A stretch of DNA of 64,000 nt from Sesamum alatum. Lineage: Eukaryota > Streptophyta > Magnoliopsida > Lamiales > Pedaliaceae. Where the stretch lies: positions 47,489,115 through 47,553,114 of the forward strand of contig JACGWO010000002.1 in the NCBI GenBank assembly GCA_034509735.1, read 5' to 3'. Below the pieces are notes generated by a model that had not been told where the DNA came from, searched no databases, and worked only from the letters and a program-made list of their open reading frames with translations. Shown here piece after piece: positions 44,467 to 58,100 of the stretch (its first letter is position 1; every line of letters begins with the position of its first letter). A program made the position numbers and the translations under genes.

Positions 44467-46025
44467 TATATTATCATCATCAATTTTCAAAGCTCGATAC
44501 ATTATCAGAACCAATCGACTAGGAATCTCAAGTCTGTTTGTGACAAAATCAAGTAGCCAAAATGTTCAAAGTTGGTTATGGTCTAACACATAACCTAACA
44601 GAGGCCTTCTAGTGGCCTCAAATTGAAATAGAGCACTTGTAGCCAATGATAACCCAAACGACTCAGCAGATACGGTGATCCCATGATAGCCTTACCTACT
44701 CAACATATATGTCACCACTGGACATTCACAACAAACAGATCGGCCCTCGATGTGGTAGCAGGTAGTTAGATAAAATTAGAAAGAAAATTAAGACAAGGAG
44801 TTTCGTTAAGTTGCTGGAACATATAACAAACTCCTCCTAAATAAACACTCATCACCTGTTGATGTGCAGTAACACTTCAAACTCGTGTGTAAAGTGTAGT
44901 TGGCATGACGTCTGACTGGACCAATCAACAACTTTGATAATAGAATTGCCAACAATCATGAGATATGAGGATCCTGCTCAACAACTTTTCAGATTTTCTC
45001 AACATTCCTCCAATAAATAGGAGACCATGTAGGCCAATAAATGTAACACACCATTTTGAACATTTTTGCATGCTTTTTGAGCACACTCATTGTTGTTCTC
45101 TTGCATATTTTTCACTCGTATGTTAGTTTTTATACATGTTAAAATTTTTTTTGCTTAAAATGCATCTGAAAATTGTCGCTATTTTAAATATTAAAGTACT
45201 AATGTATTTTTTACATGCTAATCCCCCATAGTATCATAAGATAGCCAATTATATTTTTTGACATTTTACGATTCTAGCTCAGATAAGCATTCATTATCAA
45301 TTTATGTTTGAATGAAATAATTAATATGGAAAAGTTGACAAATAAATCAAATTATTGAATACTCAAATTAAGATCCGTTATTGAAACTTCATTTGAATTT
45401 GATTTGTCAACATAACATACCAAAATTGAACAAATTTCATTTGTTCGATAAATGTTGAAGTTTGATTCAACCTCGATTAGTATAAATAAATAAATAAATA
45501 CTAAAATATCAAACTATTGGAACTTGATTTGTCTTGAGTTCAACCAAAATCGTTCGAACTAAAATAAAATATTATGAATTCATAACAAACTTAAACAAGG
45601 ATAATAAAAAATATGATTACAAATAATTACGTGATCTTTTTTCTTAAGTATTTGTACACGCCCAATTAGTGTGTACACAAGCCTAATTAAATTCATAATT
45701 GTGAAAAAGAAAAGTGTATGATTATCCTTGGGGTTTATAATTGACATTAATATTTTTTGTTCATTTTTTTAGCAGTTTTGAGAGATTATTTATTTTGTCT
45801 TCCTTCTTTTATTTAATTCAAAAAGATATAATAAAAATAATAAATTATGCACACGTATCGATGTGCGCTGACTGCTTAGTTCTATATAATTTATGAGGGG
45901 CTTAAAAAACTACTATGGTATATATTTTTTTTTAAAAATGTGCATATTTTTTCTTGGAAAAAAATAATATTTGATTTGTTAATTATCTTAATGAACATTT
46001 GTAATTTTATTTATATATATATATA
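44467..46025. other. Intergenic DNA, no gene seen
   Basis: AT-rich beyond about 45100. A short hairpin, GCACACGTATCGATGTGC, followed by GCTTAGT near 45848-45880 resembles the 3' end of the Helitron-like elements to its right, but I cannot find a matching 5' end. No coding signal. Confidence 0.4.
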
Positions 46026-46309
46026 CTTATATACTAATATAAAAAGAAAAGTCTATTTTTACTCACATATAGCGATTAATGACACCGTCGCACCATTTTT
46101 TTGTGATACCAAAAATGCCTTTCAACTGATAAAACAACTACTTTGTTCAACTTTCAAATTTTTTATTAACTGTTAAATTAGTTTTTCTTTCTTTCACTTT
46201 TTTATTGTGATGTGTCAGATTATATATTTTACCCTTATTTAGAATATATTTTAATGCGTGAAATATTATTTATGATATGTACGCAGGAACAACGTGCCGC
46301 GATGACTAG
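46026..46309 (+). mobile_element. Helitron-like element (plus)
   Basis: It starts at TATATACTAATATAAAAAGA and ends with hairpin-like GTACGCAGGAACAACGTGCC, then GCGATGACTAG followed by T. CTAG and the T flank fit the Helitron 3' rule. Non-coding, 284 bp. Confidence 0.55.
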
Positions 46310-46330
46310 TATATTTGTACTAATATATAT

Positions 46331-46880
46331 ATATATATATACTAATATAAAAAGAAAAGGTCTCTCTCACTCACAAGGCAGTTTATGACACCGTGACACC
46401 AATTTTTTTGTTATGTCCATAATACCATAAAGTTAATTTTACGTCATTTTCTTTCTTTATTCTTTTTTGACACGTAATGTGTTGGTTTACACACACACAC
46501 AAATGTTGGGTGTTGTTTAGTTTATAGGATGTTTCTATTATTCATTTGGTGGCTTTAACGTTAGTATCGGTAGATCTAGAGATTTTGTTATACTGTTGAC
46601 TGAATATTGTAATAGCAGTTGGTTGATGTAGAAACATTATTGTACTTTTAAATTAATAGTTCATTTGCACTTTTCAGTTTTTACTCACAAATAGCGATTT
46701 GTAATACCACTGCATCAATTTTTATGATGTGTCGATATTACCTTTAACTTGGTTTTCATTTATTCATTTTTTTTACTTGTTACTTTTTTTTTTATATATG
46801 TGATGTGTTATTTATATATTTTATTAGTATTTATAATATATTTTAAATCATTGATAATAAGTACACAGGGACAGGTAGTA
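46331..46880 (+). mobile_element. Helitron-like elements, composite and truncated (plus)
   Basis: A second TACTAATATAAAAAGAAAAG start lies near 46340. An internal restart near 46678 (TTTTACTCACAAATAGCGAT) matches the element before it, and a damaged end, GTACACAGGGACAGGTAGTAT, lies near 46861. At least two related copies appear merged with unrelated DNA between them. Confidence 0.45.
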
Positions 46881-46889
46881 TAAAAAAAA

Positions 46890-47118
46890 AAAGCTAATTC
46901 TCACTATCACTTTAGTTGTTTGTGACACTGGTGTACCAAATTTTAAACTACTATCTATACTTATAAGTACTAATATAATTTTTATTTATTTAAAATGGCA
47001 CATCTTATCTTTTATTCATTAATATACTATTTTTATTTATATATTACTTTTTATTTTTAAAATATGTGCATTATCTATATGATTATATTTGCACTAGTAT
47101 TGCGTACAATGCTTGCTA
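46890..47118 (+). mobile_element. Helitron-like remnant (plus)
   Basis: Starts AAGCTAATTCTCACTATCACT and ends GCGTACAATGCTTGCTAG followed by T. The CTAG end is intact, but the hairpin is degraded and the 5' terminus is lost. Confidence 0.4.
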
Positions 47119-47126
47119 GTATTTAT

Positions 47127-47377
47127 GCTAATATAAAAAGAAAAGCCCCCATAAAAAAAAATAATAAAAAGGAAAGACCTTCAACATTCACGTGACATCG
47201 TTGCATCATTTTTTTGTAAAGTTAAAAATATATTTCAATTGATAAAATAATTAACTTATTCAACTATTAAATTTTAATATAATGTATTGATTTATATATT
47301 TTATTTTTATTTATAATATATTTTAAAATTTAAAAAAAATATTTATTATATGCAGGCAGTAACTACCACAATGGTTA
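47127..47377 (+). mobile_element. Helitron-like element (plus)
   Basis: Starts GCTAATATAAAAAGAAAAGC and ends ATATGCAGGCAGTAACTACC, then ACAATGGTTAG followed by T. Non-coding. Confidence 0.45.
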
Positions 47378-47389
47378 GTTTAAAAAAAA

Positions 47390-47602
47390 CTAGCCGTCGT
47401 GGCACGCCGTCCCTGCGTGCATATGAAATATATATATATATATATATATAAATCAACAAATTACATTTAAAAAAAGAAAGAAAGAAAGAAAGAAAAGAAA
47501 ACTAACTTTAGGGGTATTATCGGAAAAATCAGAAAATTGGTGTAGCGGTGTCATAAACCGTCATTTGTGAGTGATAAAGGCCTTTTCTTTATATATTAGT
47601 AC
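47390..47602 (-). mobile_element. Helitron-like element (minus)
   Basis: On the minus strand it starts TACTAATATATAAAGAAAAG. It ends with hairpin arms GCACGC and GCGTGCC, then ACGACGGCTAG followed by T. It is nearly the same as the copy at 9834-10101. Its first bases (TCTA) are lost where it abuts the next element. Confidence 0.6.
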
Positions 47603-48589
47603 AAACTGCTGTGGCACGCCGACCAATTCAAGGCAAGGATACTGCATAGAGATTCGTCCCTGCGTGCATATAATAAATATTATTTTGTATTTTCAAATAT
47701 ATTATTATTATAAATCATAGCAAATATAAATTATTACATCGCATTAATAAAATAAAAGAAAAAAAACTAATTTATCAATTTGTGAAACTTTGGAAGTTAA
47801 ATAAGTTGGTTATATTATCGGTTGAAGGGCATTTTTGACCTCACAAAAAATGGTGCAGCGGTGTAAGTAACCGTCGTTTGTGAGTGTGGATGGGGTTTTC
47901 TTTATATAATAGTATAGATTATTATTACAAATCAATCAGAGCAAATATAAATCATTACATCGCATTAATAAAATAAAAGAAAGAAAGAAAAAACTAATTT
48001 ATCAATTAGTGAAACTTTGGAAGTTAAATAAGTTGGTTATATTATCGGTAGAAGGGCATTTTTGACCTCACAAAAAATGATGCAGCGGTGTAAGTAACCG
48101 TCGTTTGTGAGTGTGGAGGGGGCTTTCTTTATATAATAGTATAGATTATTATTATAAATCAGAGCAAATATAAATCATTACATCGCATTAATAAATAAAA
48201 GAAAGGAAAAAAAACTAATTTATCAATTAGTGAAACTTTGGAAGTTAAATAAGTTGGTTATATTATCGGTTGAAGGGCATTTTTGACCTCACAAAAAATG
48301 GTGCAACGGTGTAAGTAATCGTCTTTTGTGAGTGTGGATGGAGTTTTCTTTACATAATAGTATAGATTATTATTATAAATCAGAGCAAATATAAATCATT
48401 ACATCGCATTAATAAAATAAAAGAAAGGAAAAAAAAATTAATTTATCAATTAGTGAAACTTTGGAAGTTAAATAAGTTGGTTATATTATCGGTTGAAGGG
48501 CATTTTTGACCTTACAAAAAATGGTGCATCGGTGTAAGTAACCTTCGTTTATGATTGTGGAGGGAGTTTTCTTTATATAATAGTATAGA
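47603..48589 (-). mobile_element. Tandem array of Helitron-like 5' units with one 3' end
   Basis: On the minus strand TCTATACTATTATATAAAG occurs at 48589, 48366, 48145 and 47918 (third start reads TGTAAAG for one copy). This defines units of about 223, 221 and 227 bp plus a final unit that runs on to the hairpin near 47605-47670. Units share TTTTTTGTGAGGTCAAAAAT, CCAACTTATTTAACTTCC and GCGATGTAATGATTTATA. Only the last unit has the terminal GCACGCAGGGACG / GGCGTGCC hairpin, and its loop carries about 35 bp of extra sequence. Confidence 0.75.
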
Positions 48590-49178
48590 GTATAGATATA
48601 ATAGTATAGAATATAGATAAATGAAGCATTAAGATCAAAATTAAGTACAAAAAGAGTGACTCCCCCAACCGCCCACTCCCAAGAAATTGCTCACCTTTTG
48701 GCGGTTTGAAGCATGAAGAACAATCTTCCGATATTGGGATCTCTGATCGCCTTTTCGGCTGCAAATTCACTCTTGTACTCTACCACCACAGCTCTTACTC
48801 GAACTCCGTGCTAAGGAATCAGTAATCACTCGCTTTCTCACATGTAAACAAACCATTTCTCTCTGACGGTAAACTCGCGCATTCCATGTGATAATGATGC
48901 CATCCACCCCTCTATCACCAACCCCATCCCTTACCCCACACCCACACTGGCGCGCCGAAGCTACTTCCTCAGTGAGACCACTCACTGACTGTAGCCAAGA
49001 AGCAAGAAAACTGGGGGACCCCATTTCACATTTATTGACTGTACGGTTTGCCTTCTGTTGCAGAAATTTCAGGGGGAGAGTTGAGTAGATAGATCGAGCT
49101 CGTCAAAGTAAGGAGACCCGGTAAAGGATAAAGAGGAAAAAAGCTATTTTTGGAGGTGGGATTGGTTTGGTTCCGACA
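48590..49178 (+). promoter_or_regulatory. Promoter region and leader of the TBC RabGAP gene
   Basis: GC content rises from about 48650. The region contains CACCCCTCTATCACC and GGCGCGCC-like sequence, and leads into the ATG at 49179. Open frames on both strands here are low-complexity and show no known protein, so I treat them as chance. Confidence 0.45.
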
Positions 49179-52100
49179 ATGAAGGCGAAAGGGGCGTCGG
49201 CGGCGGTTGTGCTGAACCCGGTTCCTGTTATTTCTTTTGATCATAAGAGGTATTGCAATGTGCTTCGTGCTGCCTTGCTTTGTGTTTCTCCACGTGTCGG
49301 CCGTTTTTGTCTTACTTGAGTTTCCGGGTTGCAGTTTTTATGCTTCTTGCATTGCTTTTGTTTTATGATCTGTCACTCTAGCGATAACCTCGGTTGAACT
49401 AAGTTTGAAATGTGTCGGTAGATTTTTTTGTGTTCTTCGGGTTTTGAGGTTTTCTGTTGCTTTGTTCCTTGCGTTCTGCCGACAGTTAGAAATAAATCCA
49501 ATTTGAGAGTGTTTTTCGTCGAACTGGCTATTTTTTACGCATGAGTTTTCTGGTTGAATGGCTATGATTAAGGTTTTGGGGTGTCAATTGACGTCTACGG
49601 GCACCCGGTGTGGTTTCTCTCCGGGTGCTTTCAGTTTTTCCCATTTTCTTGATAATATTCTGATAATTTCACCAGATACTTATTATATTTTACTGGATCC
49701 AAGAATGTAGAAAGTTGATTAGTTGTAAATTTGAACAAGAGTTACTTTTTAGTGTGATTTGTGATCAAACTATGTGGCAGTTCCGAGGGTGGGACAATGC
49801 TAAAACCATTTTACAGTGAGGATGTTGGTATTTAATCTGAGTAGGGCAGTTTCTGGAGGCTGATTGCAGGTTTCCGGGATGAAAAGAACTACTACAAACT
49901 TTTGGTATAGAGACCTCGAAATATGAATATGTGTAATATATGCACAAGATTACTACTGCTGTGGTCATTATTTTACCAATCATCTGTTTGTATAATACAG
50001 AAATTCTGTTGAACTAAAGTAAATGTGTGATATCTGGACAGATTTTATTTCTCTGTATCCTGGTTTTCCTCAAATTATTTTCATTTTCGTATTTTTGCCT
50101 TGAAAATTAATAAAACCTGAAGGAAAGGCTGGAGATGATTATCTCAAAGAGTAATTGCTTGAGCTCTGCATTTTAATTTTGAAATTGCATAGCAGGGATG
50201 CATATGGGTTTGCAGTGAGACCTCAACATGTACAGAGATATCGGGAATATGCTAATATCTACAAGGTTTTTCCATTCTACCTATGAACTCAATTTCTGTA
50301 GGTTAAGAATTTATTTTTTTTTAAAATACTTTTAGGAGGAGAAAACCATCAAACTGGTCACTGCCTTACCTTACATTTCAAAGTAATTAATTACTAATAA
50401 ATATATGTCATCTCATGTGATTTTAGGAAGAAGAGGAGGAGAGATCAGATAGATGGAAAGAATTTCTGGAAAGGCAATCAGAGTCCGGGTTATCTGAAAC
50501 CAATAATGCTGAAAATTTGAATTTTGAATCAGTGAATCTAACAGCTGATGATAGTTCCAAGAATGCGGTTGAACCGGAGGATTCAAATGACAAGACTAAT
50601 GGAAGTTTGAGCAAAGAAAATGAAGGGGTGCAATCTGCAACACATGGTAAAGTTCACCGCGTACAAATATGGACAGAGATCAGACAATCTCTTCGTGCCA
50701 TAGAGGATATGATGAGTGCTCGTGTGGAAAAGAAGGCCACTTTGATTAAAAATGAACCAGACCCTGGTACAGGAAAGCCACTTCCTTCCATAGAAGTGGC
50801 TAAACCTGGGAAAGGAGCATCTGAAGATGACTCTGAGGAAGAGTTTTACGATTTGGAGAGATCAGAATCAGATCCCATTCAAGACATAACTTCAGGAGAT
50901 AGTGTTCCTGCTCCAACTGTGGGGGCGGCTCGCCATGCTACTGATTCGGAATCTCTACCTCCTTGGAAGGAAGAACTGGAGTGTCTTGTTCAAGGAGGGG
51001 TTCCAATGGCACTAAGGGGAGAAGTACGAAAAGATCAAACATTCTTGATTTTCTCTTTCTGGTTTTCCCTCTAATACTTTTTATTTATTCTTCTCACTTG
51101 ACATTACAGCTTTGGCAAGCCTTTGTTGGTGTTAAAGCACGTCGAGTGGAGAAATACTATCATAATTTGCTTGCTCCAGACAATAATGTCAGAAGCAAGA
51201 ACAATGAACTGGAGAATAAGAATCATGAGCCAAATCCAGAGTGTGCAGGTGTACCTGAAAAATGGAAAGGACAGATTGAGAAGGTTATTCATTCTTCTTC
51301 ACCTGTGTGGTATTTTACTAACAATTCTATTTTTTAAATATCACTGCGTCTGGAAATCCAATTTTTTTACCTTTGCAATGCAGGACCTGCCTCGAACTTT
51401 TCCAGGCCATCCTGCTTTAGATGAAGATGGTAGAAATGCTTTAAGGCGTTTGCTCACTGCATATGCCCGTCACAATCCTTCTGTTGGCTACTGCCAGGTA
51501 AGTCTACTTCACAGAAGCTTTTAGAAAAACTATCTTACATGTTAACTAATGACGAGCTTTGTTAATATTTTATGATTCTTAAATATGGCTGTTCTCACGT
51601 GAAGACTTGTCACAGTACTATTAATATGAAGTTCTTGCCACTTCAAACATACTTTTATTTGGGTGAATCTACTCATCCCCTTTCAGAATTGAAAAATAGT
51701 TGCATCTCTGAAGCCCAACACTCGGAGCATGGAGCAGAAGAAATACCCAATCTTCTAAAGCGTTCTCTTGATTTCTTTTCTACAATATCTTTTTGTTTAT
51801 ATATGATCTGCCCTGTGTGTCAGTGTATTTTTCTTTTTTGGGTGGGTGGGGTGTGTGTGTTGTGAATATATCCTGTGTCTCAGTGTAGCTGGTGTAAAAT
51901 TGTAATACTTTTGGATTATCCACAACTCTCTCTCATCTATATAGTTGAAAGGTTTGTTTAGATCAAGGATTCTGCAGAACCTCTAGGTTGGATAATTGTT
52001 GTCTTTCTTCATTAATTATTAGCTTTTTACAGTGATCTAGGCCCTAGGGAAAATGAAGAGCTTAAGAGTTTTTGGGTTTATACTTTATACAAAATGTTTT

Positions 52101-55100
52101 TTGCTCCACAGCACTATTGACAGTCCTAAAATATTAAGGGAAACTGTTTCTTATAGTCCGATGAATCTTTTATTCTGAAAGTCTGTTCTTGCAATTTCTA
52201 AATGTCTTTTACATTATTTTGTTCAATTTTCCTTTTTTCTTTTTAAAAAAAATAAAACTTCGGTAGGTACCAGGCCTTCCAGGCTTATGTTTTGTGCTGC
52301 AATCAGATATTTTGTCGTAGGGCGCTGCTGATGCTTATATCTGATGCATGCAGGCTATGAATTTCTTCGCAGGCTTGTTATTGCTTTTGATGCCTGAGGA
52401 AAATGCATTTTGGTGGGTTGAAATCTTGGTTCAATTTTTGTCCTTTTTTTGCATGGCTATGTAACATGTCGTATTGCAGATTCTAATGTTTTCACTTAGC
52501 CACATCGACTAATTTATTGAGATGTCCTTTATTTTATTAAACTAGATATATCTCATGAATTAATTAAATGCCAGGACTTTAATGGGTATCCTAGATGACT
52601 ATTTTGATGGCTATTATTCAGAAGAAATGATAGAATCTCAGGTACTCCTTGGTTTTTGTTTGCCAGCTGTTCCTTTACATGAAGAACAGATACACATTTC
52701 TCTGAAATATATACGCATGATAAATTGATGTAAGATGATTTGGTTCTTGTGTTAAATTATGTCTTTGGCAGGTTGATCAACTTGTTCTTGAGGAGTTGGT
52801 GCGCGAGAAATTTCCCAAACTAGGTTTGTTCGTTTTGGTGGCTTTTCTGTTACATACCCGTTCCTTATGAGATTTCTATCCAATCATCTATTGCTGCTCA
52901 TTCATTTTTTGCGTGCCACAGTAAACCATCTGGATTATCTGGGAGTGCAGGTGGCATGGGTGACTGGGCCGTGGTTCCTTACAATATTTATGAATATGCT
53001 TCCATGGGAAAGTGGTGAGGTTCTTTATCCCAGCCATGCAATATTAATTGGAAAAATCCATGAATTTGGATATCATTGCCTGGTAACCTTGAAACTGGAT
53101 ACAAGGAAACCCTGCATTCTGATCTTACTTATTAACTTCAGGGTCATCCATTTTTCAATGATTACACCCTTTAACCTGATTAATTCTGTACTCCTTTAGT
53201 TCTTAGAGTCTGGGACGTGCTTCTCTATGAAGGAAATCGTGTAATGCTATTCCGGACTGCACTCGCTTTAATGGAGTTATATGGTACTGGCAAGAAATAT
53301 TTTTTGATTTATTTCTTTGATAAAAAATATCGGATTCATTGTAAGTTTGTTTGCTCATATGAAACTTGTTGGCTTTTTCTTCCAGATGAAACTTATCTTT
53401 GTTCAGTTTTGTGCAGGACCTGCATTGGTTACAACCAAGGATGCTGGAGACGCAGTCACACTGCTTCAGTCGCTAGCAGGCTCCACTTTTGATAGCAGTC
53501 AACTTGTCTTGACAGCTTGCATGGGTTACCAAAATGTTAACGAAAAGAGATTACAAGAACTGAGAAATAAACATCGACCAGCTGTCAAGGTTGCCCTGGA
53601 AGAAAGATCGAAGGGGTTTAGAGTTTGGAGGGACTCCCAGGTTCTGGCTTCAAAGTTGTATAATTTCAAACAGGCTCCTGATTCAACAACGGTAGGGACT
53701 GATAAACCAGAAGGAATGAATACTGACATCAACGATAATTTGTCACACTTGGATGCTTCATCTGATAATGGGAATGGGCTATATATGAGCTTGAATGGTG
53801 ACACGGAGGTAGATCCTGCTAAAGATCTTCAAGAGCAGGTAGCTATTTACTTATTTTTCCAGCATATCATACCACAATATCTATATACAGACTCTTATGC
53901 TCTCCTTGTTCCGATTTTTCTATAAGTTCTTTGACTTGTATTCATGCTTGTTTCTTGCCTCGGAGTGTTCTATTTTAAGAACTTGCTCGATTAGAACACC
54001 TTCACCGTTAGCACACTGATGATTCTCTAACATCATTCTTTATTACCATGGCTACCATAATGAGTTATCATTACTCGACTTAGTATACCTGAAGGACTTC
54101 AGATTTAACATTTATGTATCGCCTCTCATATTGAGGGACCTGTAACTACCTTGAGGAACTCTATCTCCTTGTTTCTATAAGTAACTGCTTCTGTCTTTCT
54201 CAATTACAGATTATTTATTATTTGTTCTACAATAATAGTAAATAACAGTAACCATAAATATTTGAAGCAAATACATCAAGAGTTCAAAGTAAACTAGTAC
54301 GAATGCATGTCAATGGCTAGTATCTTAGTGGTCTTTCTTGGCATGTCACTCAGTAATCTTGAACTTGAGATGCAGGCGCTCTTTTGACAAAGTGTTTCTT
54401 CCTTTTTGTGGAGATTGTTTATATTAACTACCCATCTAATTAACAAACAAACTACCTGCTGGATAGCTCTTGCAGTATATGAAAAATACTGTTCTGCATC
54501 TTTTATCTTTCTACTGATTTTTTATTAATATTGTTCCTCATTTTTTGTCGGAAGTATGAATAAGAAGTATGGTACTTTTGAATATAAAAATGTTTTATAT
54601 TTTGTCCTTCTCGCATGCATAGGATGTACTGTTTACTGTTGGCGATCCTATATATTTATGAGACATTAAATAGTGTCTCTTATCGAACATTTTTTTTACC
54701 ATGTAAGCCGTTGATTTTATTCAGGCGATGTGGCTTAAGGTTGAGCTGTGCAAGCTGCTTGAAGAAAAACGATCTGCTGAGCTTAGGTGAGCACAAATCC
54801 GTAGTAGTCTGGAGTTCCAGTTGCTTGCTGAAACTATTATTTGCTTATTGACGACATACTATTTGATCCAGCTCCCTTAGGACAGACGTTCATGTGCTTG
54901 TAGACTGAACAGCCTACTATTCTTGTGGGGAACTTTAAACATTATTAAGTATTCAAAACTAACTTCTTCCTGCTTTGACCAGAAAATAACCTGTTATCTT
55001 ATATATTTGTCTTTCTTGAAAAACATGGTCGTAATCTCATAGTCTGCATCCCCTAAGAATAAAGTATATGCCTATGTGTTACTTCCTCATCTATAACAGA

Positions 55101-58100
55101 AGTGGAAATCTAGATTAGAAATATGTGGTTTCAACTTTCAATTGAACTTTGTGCAAGTTATACTGACCTCACTTGATGTGGACTCCCCAAGTGCCCTTTT
55201 GCATCATTGCTATGGAAACTTGTACGTGGTGCTATCCTCTCTGATGCTGAAGGATGTCCATGTCTTAGAAACGATAAAGATCTCTAGAATTAAGACATGG
55301 ATATGGTCCTCAGCACTCAAATTTCTTGTATTTAAATAGGAAATGGTTCTGATAACCAATATTCATTCCATGATTCTGTTTCTGTGCTTGTTAAGCATAA
55401 TTAGCTGTAAGGTTAATGCTTTCGTGTGTGTTTATCCAATTAATGTTGCAATTCTGATCATTTATCAAGGCTTACCAATTGATAACAAGATATGTTTGCG
55501 AATTTTTTTTAGCAAAAGATTAAGGAAATCATGAGATATGGATAATTAACATTCACTGGGTTGACGTTCATTGCTGAAAGATCTGCACTAACTTTTAGGT
55601 AGTCCATATTAAGGAGTGAAATCTACCAGCTCGATAATTTGCTTCACATGTGGGTTGCAGTAGTGTGATTTGAGGCCTTTGCAGATAAGATAAAATGCTG
55701 TCATCTTAAAGCATAAATTTATCTTAGAATGTTATAATCCCATGTATCATGTTACTGAGTTATTAATATTTTGTTGGTATTACCTGAGAGTGTGCATGTT
55801 ATATTTATCACTGAAGTATAGTTACAAACTTTAGTTTTCTCTGTACAGGGCGGAAGAGCTCGAAATAGCACTAGTGGAGATGGTTAAGCAGGATAATCGG
55901 CGACAATTGAGTGCAAGGGTGTGTAAGAAGCTCGATGCACACTTCTTGTTTTCCTTTTTGTTTTGTCACAATAATGCTTGTGGAACTATATGTGAACGTG
56001 TGCACTAGTATGTGCTAGCTATCCATGAGTTTTTCCCACTAAAGGGGTGTTTGCGCGAGCTTATTCGCTTATCAGCTTTTTTTCTAAAAATAAATTGACA
56101 AGGTGTTTTTGATTTATAATCCTATACTTTTCAACTGCATAAATTAAGATGATATGATCTGAAAGTTGTAAGCAACTCTTGACCAACTTCTATAGCTTAT
56201 TGGTAAAATTGCAAGTATTAAGTTGTTTTCCCAAACAATCCAACTTCAGCGCTTTTCCACTTTTCACTTTTCTTTTCAAACACTCCCAACTTCCACTACG
56301 ATTGATTTTCACCTTTTTCAACAACTTATTTCCACCACAAAAGCAGAAGTTATTATACCTGAGAGTTTGTTTGGATTGAGCTTAGGAAAATGTTTTGTGT
56401 TTGGTTGAAAGAATAATGGAAGTAATACAAGATGTAGATGAAACCTCTTCGGCATCCAATTTTAACTTTGTTCGGAATTGGTACAAAAGCGAGAGTAGCT
56501 TGAAAGAGAAAAGATCCCCGTTTTTATTTTTATTTATCATATTATTCATAAATACAATTACTGTCCAACTCTAATTTATTTTCTCTCTTTTTCCGCTATC
56601 ATATACACCTTGTCCAACTAGATTAGTCTCTATATATTTCTTTCTTTATGCTGTCATCCAGGGCACAAAAACAAACTATTGCAGTCTCATTCTTACTTTT
56701 TGCTTACTGAAGAGATTTCAAGTTAGTTAATTTATGAGTTCATTTTGAGTAGTTAAATTATTTATATGGTAATTTAATTGTTATCTAGCATAAAGGATTA
56801 ATTGATAAAATTAGATAAAATAATCTTTTCATCCCACTTTATTGTTATTATACCGATAAGAGAAAGTATTTAAATCTTCTTCCATTTGGATCATACCAAA
56901 CAACTTGAAGGAACTATGATATAAACTTACATAGTATATAAGGTTCGCAAAGTAGATATGTAAGTGTGAATTAGAGCAGCAGAGGCAGGATTCCATCTTT
57001 TGCATTTACAACCTAGTCTATAATTTAACCTAGGTAGTGTCTTATTTTGGGATTTTCCTTGATTTATTCAACCTGATAGCGAGCATCTGTTTGTGGCTTT
57101 AGGTTGAGCAGTTAGAGCGAGAGGTCTCTGAGCTTCGGCAAGTACTCCTTGATAAGCATGAACAAGAGAATGCCATGCTTCAGGTAAGATTAGTGCCCTA
57201 AGATTGAGTTATAATTACCCTGATTTTTCACGATTGGTTTCTTCCAGAATGGTAACTGCATTGTTTGTTACTTTTAGATCTTAATGAGGGTGGAACAAGA
57301 ACAGAAGGTGGCAGAGGATGCTCGCATATCTGCCGAGCAAGATGCTACTGCCCAGAGATATGCAGCTCAAGTACTTCAGGTTTCTTTCTCCTTTTCGCAG
57401 TAGTAGTAGTCTTGTTATCTCCTACTTGTGGCAGTTTACGCATCTTGATCCCTGTTTGGGGCTTTTATAACAGTGACGTTCATTTGATGCAAGTATCATT
57501 ACTATATGATGTAGGCTGTCATCTTAAAAAAACCGTACAATTTGCTTTTCCAGCTGTTCGCTTTTGCTCATTCATGATAGTTTGCTGCATAATCTGTGGC
57601 ATCTTGATGTGTTTCATGAAGGTTGTGTCAGAATCCCTGTAAATACTAGTGGTGTTATGGTTTCAAGATGTGATATCCAGACTAGAATTTTGTCCGGTGT
57701 GTTTCCTTATTTTTCTGATTGTAGATATATTGAATTTGTGCTGCACTCTTGCATTGATCACATGCAGGAGAAGTGTGAAAAAGCAACTGCTGACCTGGCT
57801 GAGATGGAAAAGAGGGCAGTTATGGCCGAGTCCATGCTCGAAGCAACTTTGCAGTACCAGTCAGGGCAAATCAAAGCACTGTCTTCTCCTCGGTAATAAG
57901 CATTCTTTAAATGTATTTTTAAATTGATATATACCATATCCTATTCCTTTACTTTGTTTCATCTTGTTTCATAAGTTTTTTTTCCATGTTATTACTATTG
58001 CTGTTGCTTCCAATTCATTCAAACACAACACTTACATTTTCCATCATTACCCCCTATTAATAAATTCATTGTCTATAGAGAAAAGGGCATCCTCAGAGTC

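Noticed and set aside
47683..48589. CRISPR-like array
   Set aside because: The repeats are about 220 bp, contiguous without spacers, and carry Helitron-type ends; this is a plant nuclear transposon array.
48767..49024. GC-rich minus-strand ORF upstream of the TBC gene
   Set aside because: No recognisable domain. It lies in the promoter and leader of the plus-strand gene and is explained by local GC content.
56179..56408. Overlapping ORFs in TBC intron 13
   Set aside because: They fall in and next to a probable MITE and a T-rich tract, and match nothing known.
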